Of a stretch of 64,000 nucleotides of DNA, positions 37,020-47,382 are shown piece by piece. The notes under the pieces are model-generated. The model searched no databases and was not told where the DNA came from. It saw only the letters and a program-made list of their open reading frames with translations. A program made the translations under genes and the position numbers. Every line of letters starts with the position of its first letter. Position 1 is the first letter of the stretch. Location: assembly GCA_012295275.1 (NCBI GenBank), contig CM022665.1:15127476-15191475 (forward strand), given 5' to 3'. The stretch is from Chrysomallon squamiferum (lineage: Eukaryota; Mollusca; Gastropoda; Neomphalida; Peltospiridae).

Positions 37020-38555
37020 TTAATCAGACTTCTTTTTAGTTACTTGTCGCTTTCGACAACAGATAAATCTAACAATATAAAACAAAATGTAGAGCACAGT
37101 GACTATTACACTGAATATGAAAAACCAGATGTCTGCATACAAGTAAGACATCAGTGATAGATGACGCGATGAAGACTTCATGTGGTCTCCTCCATATTTG
37201 ATCACATGTTCAATGGCAGATGCAGCTCGAGCTGGTGCTGTTCCTGGTCTGTCTCTTAGCAACAAAGATGTCCTTTTCATGTTTTCTTTATAACTGGAAT
37301 GAGACAGAACTTTATCAACAGCCTTCACAATATCATTTGAAGAAACAGAATTAAGATCCAGTGATATTCCAATGTGTTTATTTTCAACTTTGCTTGCTGT
37401 TGAAAACCCATCGCCATTCAAAGGCGTGCAGATGACAGGCACACCATGATATACACTTTCAAAAAACCCATTTTTACCACAATGTGAGATGAATAGTTTG
37501 ACTGCAGGATGACCAAGTACATCATTCTGAGGAAACCATTTCACACCTTTGACATTACCTTTAACAAAATCACTGTCTGTTTTGAACAATACTTTCTGTT
37601 TTAGCTCAGAAAATGCACTCATCAGCTTCTTCATCATTACAGGCGGTGCTTCCTGCAGAATGCTTCCAAACGAAACTACCACAATGCCATCAGCTGCTCC
37701 AGACATGAACTTTTCCAGTTGGGGAGGAAGTTTTTTAGCAGGTGATGCTGTCAGACCACCTACTTGAACAAAATTTGGCATCAAAGCTTTAGGATAGTCA
37801 ACAACATGATCTGAATTCTCCAAATACAAAACTGCATTTCTCATCAATTCTTCTGCGTCACTTCCAGCAAGAGATGGGTCATATTCTGCAGGATCTCGTG
37901 TAGGCAGCATGTAGGGTCTGAGCAGGAACTGAAGTATATTCATCATTACATTCTTAAAACGATCAATAAAAGTCATCTTATCAGAAAATGTACTCAAAAT
38001 ATAAGGATAAGTATTTCCTTGAAATGGCAGGCCACCATCTCTTCCATCAATATTGGCAGCCAAACCAGCATAAGAGACATTTAAGTAGTGAGGTAAAAAG
38101 AATAAACACTTTGTGTAAGGCAAGGCTTCTACAACAACAAGGTCTAACTTAAGCTTCTTCAAAGTATTCAAGGCATCTTTGTCAGCAAAGACATTATCAC
38201 ATATAGTATTCATTACAGTTGTTCTCACTTGACTGCTAGAAATATTTGGGAAGCTCACGTCTTTTTTTCCAAACACTTTCTCAGTGAGACTTTTAAAGAT
38301 ACTGTCTAACAGTTTTTTGTCTTCATCTTTGAACCTGTACTTCAAAATTTTTATTTTTGTTTTTGCTAAAAATTTGTAGTCATATTTGTCAGGTAAGTAA
38401 AACATGACTTTGTGACCTCTGGTTTCCAGCTCTTCACCGAATCCTAGCATTTCATTGCAGACACTTGCAGCCATCATGCCAGGAAAAAGAAGAATATTTG
38501 CAGCTTTTGCTCCACAGATAACAAATGCAATGAAAAGGAATAGCTGAGACTTCAT
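37020..38555 (-). CDS. UDP-glycosyltransferase-like protein, copy 1 (511 aa)
   Basis: GT1-family protein of the ER membrane. A signal peptide (residues 1-19, ending AKAA) precedes NILLFPGMM. The donor-binding half has WFPQNDVLGHP, then FISHCGKNGFFE. A membrane segment near residues 470-497 is followed by a basic tail ending KKSD, a dilysine ER-retrieval signal. The CDS is a single exon; an AG acceptor lies 14 bases before the ATG, so the 5' UTR is spliced. Oddities: the catalytic His position holds Val32, the partner Asp position holds Glu143 (DLVVVEA), and the donor-sugar DQ pair reads DG (PLNGDGF). UGTs normally join a sugar from a UDP-sugar to small lipophilic acceptors; with these changes activity is doubtful. 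Residues 212-366 are nearly identical to copy 2 because of a 464-bp shared block. An upstream out-of-frame ATG at 38560-38562 overlaps the start. Confidence 0.9.
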   Translation of the reverse strand: MKSQLFLFIAFVICGAKAANILLFPGMMAASVCNEMLGFGEELETRGHKVMFYLPDKYDYKFLAKTKIKILKYRFKDEDKKLLDSIFKSLTEKVFGKKDVSFPNISSSQVRTTVMNTICDNVFADKDALNTLKKLKLDLVVVEALPYTKCLFFLPHYLNVSYAGLAANIDGRDGGLPFQGNTYPYILSTFSDKMTFIDRFKNVMMNILQFLLRPYMLPTRDPAEYDPSLAGSDAEELMRNAVLYLENSDHVVDYPKALMPNFVQVGGLTASPAKKLPPQLEKFMSGAADGIVVVSFGSILQEAPPVMMKKLMSAFSELKQKVLFKTDSDFVKGNVKGVKWFPQNDVLGHPAVKLFISHCGKNGFFESVYHGVPVICTPLNGDGFSTASKVENKHIGISLDLNSVSSNDIVKAVDKVLSHSSYKENMKRTSLLLRDRPGTAPARAASAIEHVIKYGGDHMKSSSRHLSLMSYLYADIWFFIFSVIVTVLYILFYIVRFICCRKRQVTKKKSD

Positions 38556-38568
38556 GGTTCATGTGTTC

Positions 38569-38571
38569 GCT
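38569..38571 (-). other. 3' splice site in the 5' UTR of UGT copy 1
   Basis: On the minus strand TTTTTTAG|CGAAC gives an exon starting at 38569, 14 bases before the start codon. The same spacing is found in copy 2. A candidate donor for this intron is GTAAGC, with its exon ending at 39685. Confidence 0.55.
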
Positions 38572-38653
38572 AAAAAACTGTTAAGTGCAGCAGATTAAAC
38601 AGAAAATAGAATACGCTTTGTTAGTTTAACAGTTTTTGAAATAGGAACACATT

Positions 38654-38657
<4 letters not shown>

Positions 38658-38717
<60 letters not shown>
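38658..38717. repeat. (GA)n microsatellite
   Basis: A GA run of about 58 bp just upstream of UGT copy 1, inside its presumed 5' UTR intron. Confidence 0.95.
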
Positions 38718-38723
<6 letters not shown>

Positions 38724-39026
38724 CTTATAAACTGAAAATTGTTTGGGTTTTTGGGGGGGTATATTTCATTTTGCCATCTTACTTGATTATTTGTTATTTG
38801 TTTTTTAAATCATCATCTGTTTACTTTTAATTCTAATCAGTTATTTACCTTTTGTTTGAACATTTTATTTTTTATTATTACATTCCACAGTTTTTATCAC
38901 AAGAAGTTAACAATAAATTTTATGTTTTAATTCCATTTATGTTTATTTGTGCTACTGCTAATAATTCAAAATATAAAAAAAGAAAATACATAGATTCTGC
39001 CACATTTCTTTAAAATTAGTTTTATA

Positions 39027-39152
39027 TTGGGCTGTAAAATTAGTTTTACCAATCACGAACTATTTCTTCACAGTTAATCTACGAAAATAGTAAAAAATGC
39101 GGCTTTTGTTAAGTATTTATAAAGACCAGTGAACCGTACATACGTCGAAATT
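39027..39152. repeat. upstream repeat A, direct copy at 41101-41220
   Basis: From TTGGGCTGTAAAATTAG through ACCAATCACGAACTATTTC, GCGGCTTTTGTTAAGTATTT and ACCAGTGAACCGTACATACG, the block is repeated in the same orientation at 41101-41220 with small indels. Both copies lie upstream of UGT copy 1. No open frame is kept, so the copies are promoter-like or transposon-derived. Confidence 0.8.
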
Positions 39153-39160
39153 TTCTTGTT

Positions 39161-39166
<6 letters not shown>

Positions 39167-39194
<28 letters not shown>

Positions 39195-39196
39195 GG

Positions 39197-39232
<36 letters not shown>
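39167..39232. repeat. (TA)n tracts with a TAGTAGGC spacer
   Basis: Two TA runs of about 25-30 bp each are separated by a short GTAGGC-containing spacer that occurs again after the second run. Confidence 0.9.
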
Positions 39233-39235
<3 letters not shown>

Positions 39236-39872
39236 AGGCTGTATATACATAAGAAATTTCTTTTTTGCTATATGTGCGCGTGTGTGTATGGTTATATATA
39301 AATTTTACATCACTGGTTCAAAACGTTTTAATGCAAGTAGGTATAAGTTCTGAGATCATGTCCAAGTACTGGTTTTCACAGAGATAACTGTTTAAGTCCA
39401 TTATACACAGTTGTCTTTCTAAACGGAGTGACACTGTCCTGCGCTGACACTCGAAGTTGCTGGACTCACTGTTGGTGGTACGCATGTTTGTAACGGTTAA
39501 CAGATTATGCGAAATTGTGGACATGGCAGGCGTGAACAAAGTACGCTAAATCCGAGACCCTTATGAAAAATAACTAAATAAAAAAGTTTAAAAAAAACAA
39601 CAACATATAGCCAACTCAATCAAAACTACACCGAAGATTTACATGACGAACAAATGCATAAAGATGTTAAATACGACAGCTTACCTTTACAGGAAAAACT
39701 TACAAAAACATTTCATCAGATACAACTTTCCTTCAATCATGACTATGGAAACGTACTTTGACCTATGACATTTGTATATATTATTTTTTTCACCATGCAA
39801 GTTTACACCGTGACCTTGGGTGAATCAGCTGATACCATACCTGAACCTCGTAACGAATCAACATTAGCATTT

Positions 39873-39935
39873 TCTACACGTAAATAAATCGGTTACAATT
39901 TTTATCGTGGTTATATTATTTATTCATTGATAAAG
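39873..39935. repeat. upstream repeat B, inverted copy at 41425-41488
   Basis: AGCATTTTCTACACGTAAAT followed by CGGTTACAATTTTTATCGTG is matched in reverse complement at 41425-41488. Together with repeat A it shows that the inter-UGT region was duplicated and partly inverted. Confidence 0.7.
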
Positions 39936-40262
39936 CTTTTTTTTAATAATAACAGTTAATATAATTTATTTTATTTACTGTATTTTATCTATTTATTTAT
40001 TTGCTTATTTATTTTTATTAGTTTATAATACAATGATTATAATAATTAAATTTGAATACAAAAAAAACAAAAAAAAAAAATATATATATAAATAAATAAA
40101 AACGATGAAAACGTTTGTGAGAAATGACTAAAACACGGAATAAATATAATGGTAACATTTATGTGGCACGCCGAAATTTGAATTTAGAGAATGCAATATT
40201 ATGCCAATTGGTTAATGAACGGATTAGATAAGGGTGTCACGAGATTTTTCTAAAGGCTTAGG

Positions 40263-40676
40263 CAAGGCCGGATTTCCCATACAGGCGTTCTAGGCAAGAG
40301 CACAGGGCGGCAAGATGATAGGTGCGGCAGTTTATGAAAATTGTTACTGGCCAGTGTTGCCAACTGTGCGCGTCTTTCGCGCTCAATTGGGCGTTTTAGA
40401 GGATTGTGGGCTAAATTATCAAGTTGTCCGCTTTTAAAAATTTGGGCACTTTTAACCTAATTCAGGTACATTATTATGACATAGAATAAATACCTGTTGA
40501 ACAGAAACTTTGTAAAAAATACTGGTATTTTCTGAGGTGTGCGCTTTTCCATATTATAAAACATCGTATATTTCATATTATATAATAAACAACGTGGAAA
40601 GGGTGAAGTGGGCTTGAAGAGGGGGCGGTAAAATTTCTGTAGCCTATGGGCGGCTAGCACGATAAATCCGGCACTG
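40263..40676. mobile_element. non-autonomous hAT-type element, 414 bp
   Basis: The left end CAAGGCCGGATTT matches the inverse of the right end, CAGTGCCGGATTT. Both ends are flanked by the 8-bp direct repeat GGCTTAGG (40255-40262 and 40677-40684). An 8-bp duplication and CA-type ends are typical of hAT transposons. The inside has no transposase frame. It lies between the two UGT genes, upstream of copy 1. Confidence 0.85.
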
Positions 40677-41100
40677 GGCTTAGGCCTACAAAAATTTATG
40701 CAAGACCCTTAATCTTTGGACGAGTCCGGTAACGATACCATCAAGGTCATCGACAAGTTTATTAACATTTGAGCACATCTGCTGACTTTTAACTGCACTG
40801 ACAGTGTTGTGCATATAAAGGTGATTAAGTTTTCTGTTAATTCACTGATTGTAATTGTTTATGCAAATTGCATTTACACGTTCCTTGCTCCGCCCCCAAA
40901 TAAGAATTCTGGATACGTCCATTCATACATAACCCCATTCATTCTTTCTTTTTTTTTTGTGTGTGTATAGGGGTTTTTTTTGTTTGTTTTGTTTCCCCAA
41001 AAGTTTTGCTTTGAGGTAGAATAAGGTGTTATATTCGTTCAGTTCACGTATTAAGTTCCTGTTTCAGTTTCTACAACCGATGTTGAGTTAGTTTTTAATT

Positions 41101-41220
41101 TTGGGCTTTACAATTCGTTTTACCAATCACGAACTATTTCTTCACAGTTAATAGTAAACTAAAAATGCGGCTTTTGTTAAGTATTTGTATAGACCAGTGA
41201 ACCGTACGTACGTCGAAATT
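41101..41220. repeat. second copy of upstream repeat A
   Basis: Direct partner of 39027-39152. It is followed by TGCTGACTAACAG rather than the (TA)n tract of the first copy. Confidence 0.8.
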
Positions 41221-41945
41221 TGCTGACTAACAGTAACAGTTCAAACGCTGAAAAGAAGAAATATCTGTGTGGCTATATATAGGCCTATATATTCTTTTTC
41301 TTTATTTCTTTATTTTTACAATACATTTTGTAATATTTATGATTATACGTTTAGAAAATCACGTAAATATTATAAAAGAATTATAAAATAATAATAATAA
41401 TAATAAATTAAATAACGAAAATAAATAAATAAATAACCACAATAAAAATTGTAACCTCGATTTATTTACGCGTAGAAAAATGCTATATAAAAGGTAAAAA
41501 TTTAAACATTAGAATCACTGTTTAAAATATGTTGTTATCTCTGAACAAAATACACTCATTAAGATACTTCGCCTAGTTGTGCAGTTTTTTTTTTTTTTTT
41601 TTTTTTTTGTCTATGCACTTTCTACATATGGTTAGTTGCCTACGATAGTATTATATATAGATTAAGATATATTTCTCTTATTATTTTATTTTCACTTCGT
41701 TGTTGTTGATGTTTCTTTATCTTTCTTTCTTATTTTCCTTTATTTACTTTATATTAAAGATTTTTCCTTAACCTCGGTAATGTTTATGAATGATGAAGAA
41801 TAAACTCTCCAATTTCCAAATGCTCCACACACACACACACGTATGTATGTAAATAATAATGCTATGCTATATTATACTGAATGGTGTCCAGTGTATCAAT
41901 GAATATCAAATATTGTTTTGGCGAAAAGAAAATAAGTTTTTCAGA

Positions 41946-43484
41946 TTACTCCGATTTGGATTTCTTTGCTGTCACTTTGCGTTTTCTGCAGCAAATACAT
42001 CTGATGAGTACAAATAGCACATACAACACACCAATGGGAACACTAAATAAAATGAACCACAGGTCAGCAGACAAGTAAGAAATCAATGGTAAACGAGCTG
42101 AAGCAGACCTCGTGTGATCTGCGCCATATTTGATCACGTGCTCAATAGCAGATGCAGCACGAGCTGCTGGTGTTTCCGGTCTGTCTCTTAGCAACAACGA
42201 CGTTTTTCTCATGTTCTCTTGGTAAATTTTATTGGTCAGTAGAGTGTTGACTGTTTTCACAATGTCTTCTGAGGAAATGGTATTAAGATTCATCGACAGT
42301 CCGATCTTTTTATGAACAACTTTACTTGCAGTTGAAAAGGCATCGCCATTTAAAGGTGTGCAAATAATGGGCACAGCATGGTACACGCCTTCAAAAAACC
42401 CATTTTTACCACAATGTGAGATGAATAGTTTGACTGCAGGATGACCAAGTACATCATTCTGAGGAAACCATTTCACACCTTTGACATTACCTTTAACAAA
42501 ATCACTGTCTGTTTTGAACAATACTTTCTGTTTTAGCTCAGAAAATGCACTCATCAGCTTCTTCATCATTACAGGCGGTGCTTCCTGCAGAATGCTTCCA
42601 AACGAAACTACCACAACGCCATCAGCTGCTCCAGACATGAACTTTTCCAGTTGGGGAGGAAGTTTTTTAGCAGGTGATGCTGTCAGACCACCTACTTGAA
42701 CAAAATTTGGCATCAGAGCTTTAGGATAGTCAACAACATGATCTGAATTCTCCAAATACAAAACTGCATTTCTCATCAATTCTTCTGCGTCACTTCCAGC
42801 AAGAGATGGGTCATATTCTGCAGGATCTCGTGTAGGCAGCATGTAGGGTCTGAACGTGTACATGACAATATACATCAATACATTTTTCAGGCGTTGTATG
42901 AAGGACATTTCGTTTGAAAAGGTACTCATTATATGTGGTGATGTAATAGCTTGAAATGGTAGACCGCCATCCCTTGCGTCCACAGTAGAGGCTACACCAA
43001 CATAAGGTACCTTTAAATAGTGTGGTAAGAAGAAAAAACACTTGGTAAAGAAAACTGCTTCAACTATGACCAAGTCAAATTTCTCTTCTTTTAACTTTTG
43101 GAGCCCATTTTTATCTGCAAACACAGCGTCACAAATTGTAGTCGTGGATATTGTGAACGAATTCTTAAGCCTCCATAAGCTTTGAGCTTCTTTACTAAAA
43201 GCACTCTCTGTTAGTTTTCTAAAGATGTCATCCACAACTTTTTTATCAGCTTTTGAAAAATCAAAGTTCCAAATCCTGATTTTCGTGTCAGACAAAAACG
43301 AATGGTCAAACGAACTGGCTAAATAGAAAGTCACTGTATGACCTCTCTTTACCAGCTCCTCTCCAAACAAACGCATTTCATTCACAATGCTGGCTGCCAT
43401 TAAACCAGGAAATAATAGAATATTTGCTGCCTTGACACTACATGTCAAAAACATGACTAATAACGATAATTTCATAATTTTCAT
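41946..43484 (-). CDS. UDP-glycosyltransferase-like protein, copy 2 (512 aa)
   Basis: Tandem paralogue of copy 1, same strand. The frame stays open to 43565 upstream, but the first ATG that fits is at 43482-43484: an AG acceptor (TTCTTTTTCAG) ends at 43499, giving the exon start 14 bases before this ATG, exactly as in copy 1. Signal peptide residues 1-20; membrane segment near residues 471-498; tail ending KSKSE, a KxKxx ER-retrieval signal. It keeps WFPQNDVLGHP and HCGKNGFFEGVYH. The canonical catalytic His is replaced by Ile33, the partner Asp by Glu (DLVIVEA), and the DQ pair reads DA (NGDAF). N- and C-terminal parts differ clearly from copy 1 while the central block is nearly identical. 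A minus-strand AATAAA at 41740-41745 is a possible polyadenylation signal. Confidence 0.9.
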   Translation of the reverse strand: MKIMKLSLLVMFLTCSVKAANILLFPGLMAASIVNEMRLFGEELVKRGHTVTFYLASSFDHSFLSDTKIRIWNFDFSKADKKVVDDIFRKLTESAFSKEAQSLWRLKNSFTISTTTICDAVFADKNGLQKLKEEKFDLVIVEAVFFTKCFFFLPHYLKVPYVGVASTVDARDGGLPFQAITSPHIMSTFSNEMSFIQRLKNVLMYIVMYTFRPYMLPTRDPAEYDPSLAGSDAEELMRNAVLYLENSDHVVDYPKALMPNFVQVGGLTASPAKKLPPQLEKFMSGAADGVVVVSFGSILQEAPPVMMKKLMSAFSELKQKVLFKTDSDFVKGNVKGVKWFPQNDVLGHPAVKLFISHCGKNGFFEGVYHAVPIICTPLNGDAFSTASKVVHKKIGLSMNLNTISSEDIVKTVNTLLTNKIYQENMRKTSLLLRDRPETPAARAASAIEHVIKYGADHTRSASARLPLISYLSADLWFILFSVPIGVLYVLFVLIRCICCRKRKVTAKKSKSE

Positions 43485-43498
43485 GGTTTTATCGGATT

Positions 43499-43639
43499 CT
43501 GAAAAAGAAAACGAAAAATCTGTGTTAATAATAAAATCATCATAATGTATTTTCAGCTGGTTCAAAAACCCGAATTTTTTTTTATAAAAGATTCAATTTC
43601 AGTTTCCTCATTAGTATCTTTATAAAATTACATGTGGTA

Positions 43640-43697
<58 letters not shown>

Positions 43698-44281
43698 GCG
43701 TTAACATACACATGTACAAAATAATATTATCCAGTTTTCGTGTTACACAAGGGATATGCATACAGCGAATGTACGGTGAAATAATGAACTATTTTGGACA
43801 TGTAGGTTAAATCTATTAATAATCAATTAACATGCAATAATAATAATAATAATAAGTTTTGTTGTTGTTTTTTTTCATCATCATCTTGTTTCTTTTTTCT
43901 TTTAATTTTTTTTAAACAAATTAACGTATTTAGACATTCATACTTTTACACCAACCCGACTGAATCGACCCTGCGCTGTTTCACGCACATACATCGAGAT
44001 AAAGCAATGCACATATATGCCAACGCCTTATGAAAAAACACACACAAATAAAACAACAACAAAAAACTTGATATCTCTATATGTAAAATTTACACCTGTA
44101 AAATTATGCCTAGAACACATATTTATTTAACATTTTCTTCGCTTCGGTGCACGGCGACATTTCGGTTGGATGTATCTGTTGCCAGCACAGTACTGACAAA
44201 ATGATGGCAAGGGAACGACGTAACGAATTAGTAACAATGTACCGTCTGACAGAGTATTTGTAATAAAAGTTATAACTCACC
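43499..44281 (-). other. candidate 5' UTR intron of UGT copy 2
   Basis: On the minus strand a strong donor (ATAG|GTGAGTTATAAC, exon end 44281) could pair with the acceptor at 43499, giving a 5' UTR intron of about 780 bp. The transcription start would then lie a little above 44300. The interval contains an (AAT)n microsatellite at 43640-43697. Confidence 0.4.
43640..43697. repeat. (AAT)n microsatellite
   Basis: An AAT/ATA trinucleotide run of nearly 60 bp, upstream of UGT copy 2. Confidence 0.95.
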
Positions 44282-44876
44282 TATAGTATTCTGCACCTTT
44301 TGTAGTTACAAAAACAAACCAGCATTTGTTAGCACACTGGGCACGCTCTGCTGCAGCAACAGTTAATCGGGTGATACAGACTAAAAATATCCTTATTAAC
44401 GACAAGGTTAAAAATTCAGTGACCTCGTTATGGGCTGTAGTTCACCAGCATATTAAAGTAGGTCCACTCTGTCCTTGGACGCCTGGTGTTGAAACTGGGG
44501 TTCGCCAAATAAGGGAGAGATTTAATAAATCAGAATTAGACTGGGAATGAATAATTATATATTTTCTACAAATATGCAGAAAAATAGACGTTAACACTTC
44601 ATAAATAGCTAGTATTACAAGTAAAAAAAATCGTAAATAAATAAATGATTTTTTTTATTGTTTTCAAATAAAACAGGAACCATCATAGAATTTAAATTTG
44701 CTGTCAATGCTCTTAATAACAAAAAATACATTTTTTTTTTTTTTTTTTTTTTAAGTAGTGAATGCGGTAATAAAATAGTAGTAACAGCAACAGCAGTAAT
44801 AGTAGTAGTAATGGAACCCAAAATGTCACCTTGGAACGTTAACCGGTTTTTTTTTTTTTTTTTTTAAATTTTATGT

Positions 44877-44909
<33 letters not shown>

Positions 44910-44994
44910 CTTTATTCCAATTAAAAACTCGTGACTGTTTATACGATCCGCATCAAATAGCTTTTTCTATTAATTTCATTCCGTCTGATCTTTC

Positions 44995-45027
<33 letters not shown>

Positions 45028-46845
45028 TAAAACATAAGAAATTTTTTATGAAAACATATGGAATCATTCACCAGCAAAAACTGGAATGTCAATGTACTCC
45101 CAAAATAAGGTTATATATTTTTTTTATTAATATCCCTTGTTTCGCTTCATTCTTTTATTATCATAAAACAAATTCGTCGCCCATAATTTACTCTGAACTG
45201 AACTTTATTTACACTCAGACCGTAGTCTACGTCATATGAGGGTACATTCATAAAAAAAGTCAGTATAATTATAACAATTATAACAAGATGGTGGATTTAC
45301 AATTATGTACATTATTATAAAAAATAAAAAGAATATATCAATATATCAGCCAGAGGATTTGAAAAAATACAGAAATTTTTCTAAGGACACCAGCATTTTT
45401 AGAGTTAAATAATTTTTTAAAACTTATGAATGCTTGGTTGAGATTGACAGAAGAATGGTAGGAAAAAAAAAAAAAACAACATTCCCATCCCTTTTTGTAA
45501 GAACATACATCGCTGTCGACGTTCATATCTGACGAAGAAGTGACCATTTTTTAACGCTCCCCGCATTTTCGCTATCATGCTAACAGAATAATCTTCGTGT
45601 CCATTAGAAGGTACAGAATATGTTCATTAAATATATATATAGAGAATTTCAGTTTAAAAACTTAATGTTTAAGGTTTCGAAACAATATTTTATTCGCTTT
45701 AACAGAGAGAAGGGAATCCCGTGCTTCTGCGTATGGGAAAACCACGAAACGGTAGAAGCAAAACCATGTGTATTTTCCGACACGTAGGAAAGAATGCAAA
45801 GCTGTGCGAGTGCTTGCTAGCCCGTGTATCCTCTGGCAGAGAATAGCTTGGACCGTTTATTGGCAGATCTTGCACCTACGCTACTCATTTAACAATAATT
45901 TTGGCTTAACGTTTCTTTAAATGGTCATTTTCGACTTCAGTGGCACCATAAAACGTACCATGTAGTTGTACATAGGCCTACACATCCTAAAAGAAGAAAT
46001 CTGAGTCCCCTGTCATAAATCACCAGTTCAGAAATCAGACATGAATCATGATGTTACGGTCAGCTGATTAATACCTGACAGCTTTTCGGGGAGTTAAAAA
46101 ATAACAATAAATCACAGTTTCATCAAAACAAAAACAAGCAGTGCACTGGAAAGAGGAAATGTTGCTCTTTATTGTTACACAAATTACATGTCTTTTAACA
46201 ACAGTGTATTAGTGTCCAGCTGAGAAAAGACAGCCACTGTCAACAGATTAGGGCCCTGCAAGTAGCTGCGCCAGTACCTACGTTCTGTTATTTTTACTTT
46301 ATTTAAAATAATAATAATAATAATAATAATAATTTTTAAAATATCTTAGAGGAAAGAAACACATTGATTTAAAATTATTTTAACTTCTCTTTGCTATAAG
46401 TAATGTCATCATAATTATTTACTATTCAGATATATATATCACTATCCAGCGTTCTTTTTGTTTTTATTAGTCTTGTAATTTTTTGTTTGTGTGTCTTCTA
46501 TACACTTTTATTTTTTTATCATTTGACATACACATCTAACTACAGAGTTCCAACGTGCACATAAACACACAAATATTTATCTGTTTATTTATTTATATAT
46601 CTTTTCATAATTCTTAAGGATGCCGTTTTCGCTATTTCTTTTCACAATATAATAAACACTTATGTCACTTCCCAACAATAGTATGATGTCTGAAAGAAGC
46701 AAAAAAGGTCTTACAAATATTATATTTTAAGATTCGTTATGTTTAAAACTACAGCCAAATCCATTTTGGATGCATATCAGTATCTTGTTTTTGAAGAGTT
46801 CCAACCTTCGTACTTAAACCAACAAAAAATGTTACGGTTTCCGTA
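44282..46845. other. intergenic region, little recognised
   Basis: Simple repeats include a poly-T at 44729-44752, (TA)n at 44884-44910 and (TTA)n at 44998-45027. On the minus strand a short ATG frame at 45547 (MVTSSSDMNVDSD) ends at a GTATGT donor, a possible first exon with no partner found. Around 45700-46050 the sequence is less A/T-rich but shows no long frame. Confidence 0.3.
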
Positions 46846-47110
46846 ATGAGATCGAAGAAATTCTCCGATGTCAATGGCAGTGGATCTAGAAGCAGCAGTA
46901 ATGGCAAGTTATAGCATTATTATTAAGTTCATTATATGTAATTTTTATGTAAATAAACTTTAAATGAAACTTTGGTGGCATAAACAAATATTTTAAGTAT
47001 ATTTTGTCTAGTGTTATTTGATTGATTTTGTTTGTTTATAATATACTAATCGAAAGGATTGTTTTTCTTTGTTTATAATATACAAATCAAACGGATCCGT
47101 TAAATACCAT

Positions 47111-47141
<31 letters not shown>

Positions 47142-47315
47142 TCAAAAACATTTAATGAAAAATAGGTCGTTGATCAGCATTTTTTAATTTATTTTTTTAT
47201 ATTTATTATTATTATTTTTTTTTCAGAATTTAAAAAGAAAAATAGCTTCCATTCCCTTTCAGAACCGCCAAGTTCCCGACACGTCCAATCCAAACGTTCT
47301 TGGAATGCAGCTTAA
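46846..47315 (+). CDS. weak two-exon candidate, 48 aa
   Basis: Not recognised. Exon 46846-46903 starts with ATG and encodes MRSKKFSDVN with a Gly/Ser/Arg-rich continuation; it ends at G|GCAAGT, the usual form of a GC-AG donor. A long T-rich tract and CAG lead into an exon at 47227. The join keeps frame for 28 more codons (FKKKNSFHSLSEPPSSRH) to a TAA at 47313-47315. The product would be basic, Ser-rich and disordered. An alternative frame of the second exon is also open (IPFQNRQVPDTS) and stops at about 47382, so the frame or upstream exon may be wrong. AATAAA occurs at about 47601. Confidence 0.25.
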
Positions 47316-47382
47316 ATTGCACCTGGCGACTGTAACACCTGTCATCCATGAAAGGCAAGGGCCTAATCAAAGATTCTAGGTC

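Noticed and set aside
37549-37767. Plus-strand frame of 72 codons, present again at 42481-42699
   Set aside because: It is the antisense shadow of the gene-converted UGT block. Its duplication is explained by the sense genes.
43485-43565. N-terminal extension of the UGT copy 2 frame
   Set aside because: It starts at a non-ATG codon, has no signal-peptide character, and is separated from the real start by a 3' splice site at 43499.
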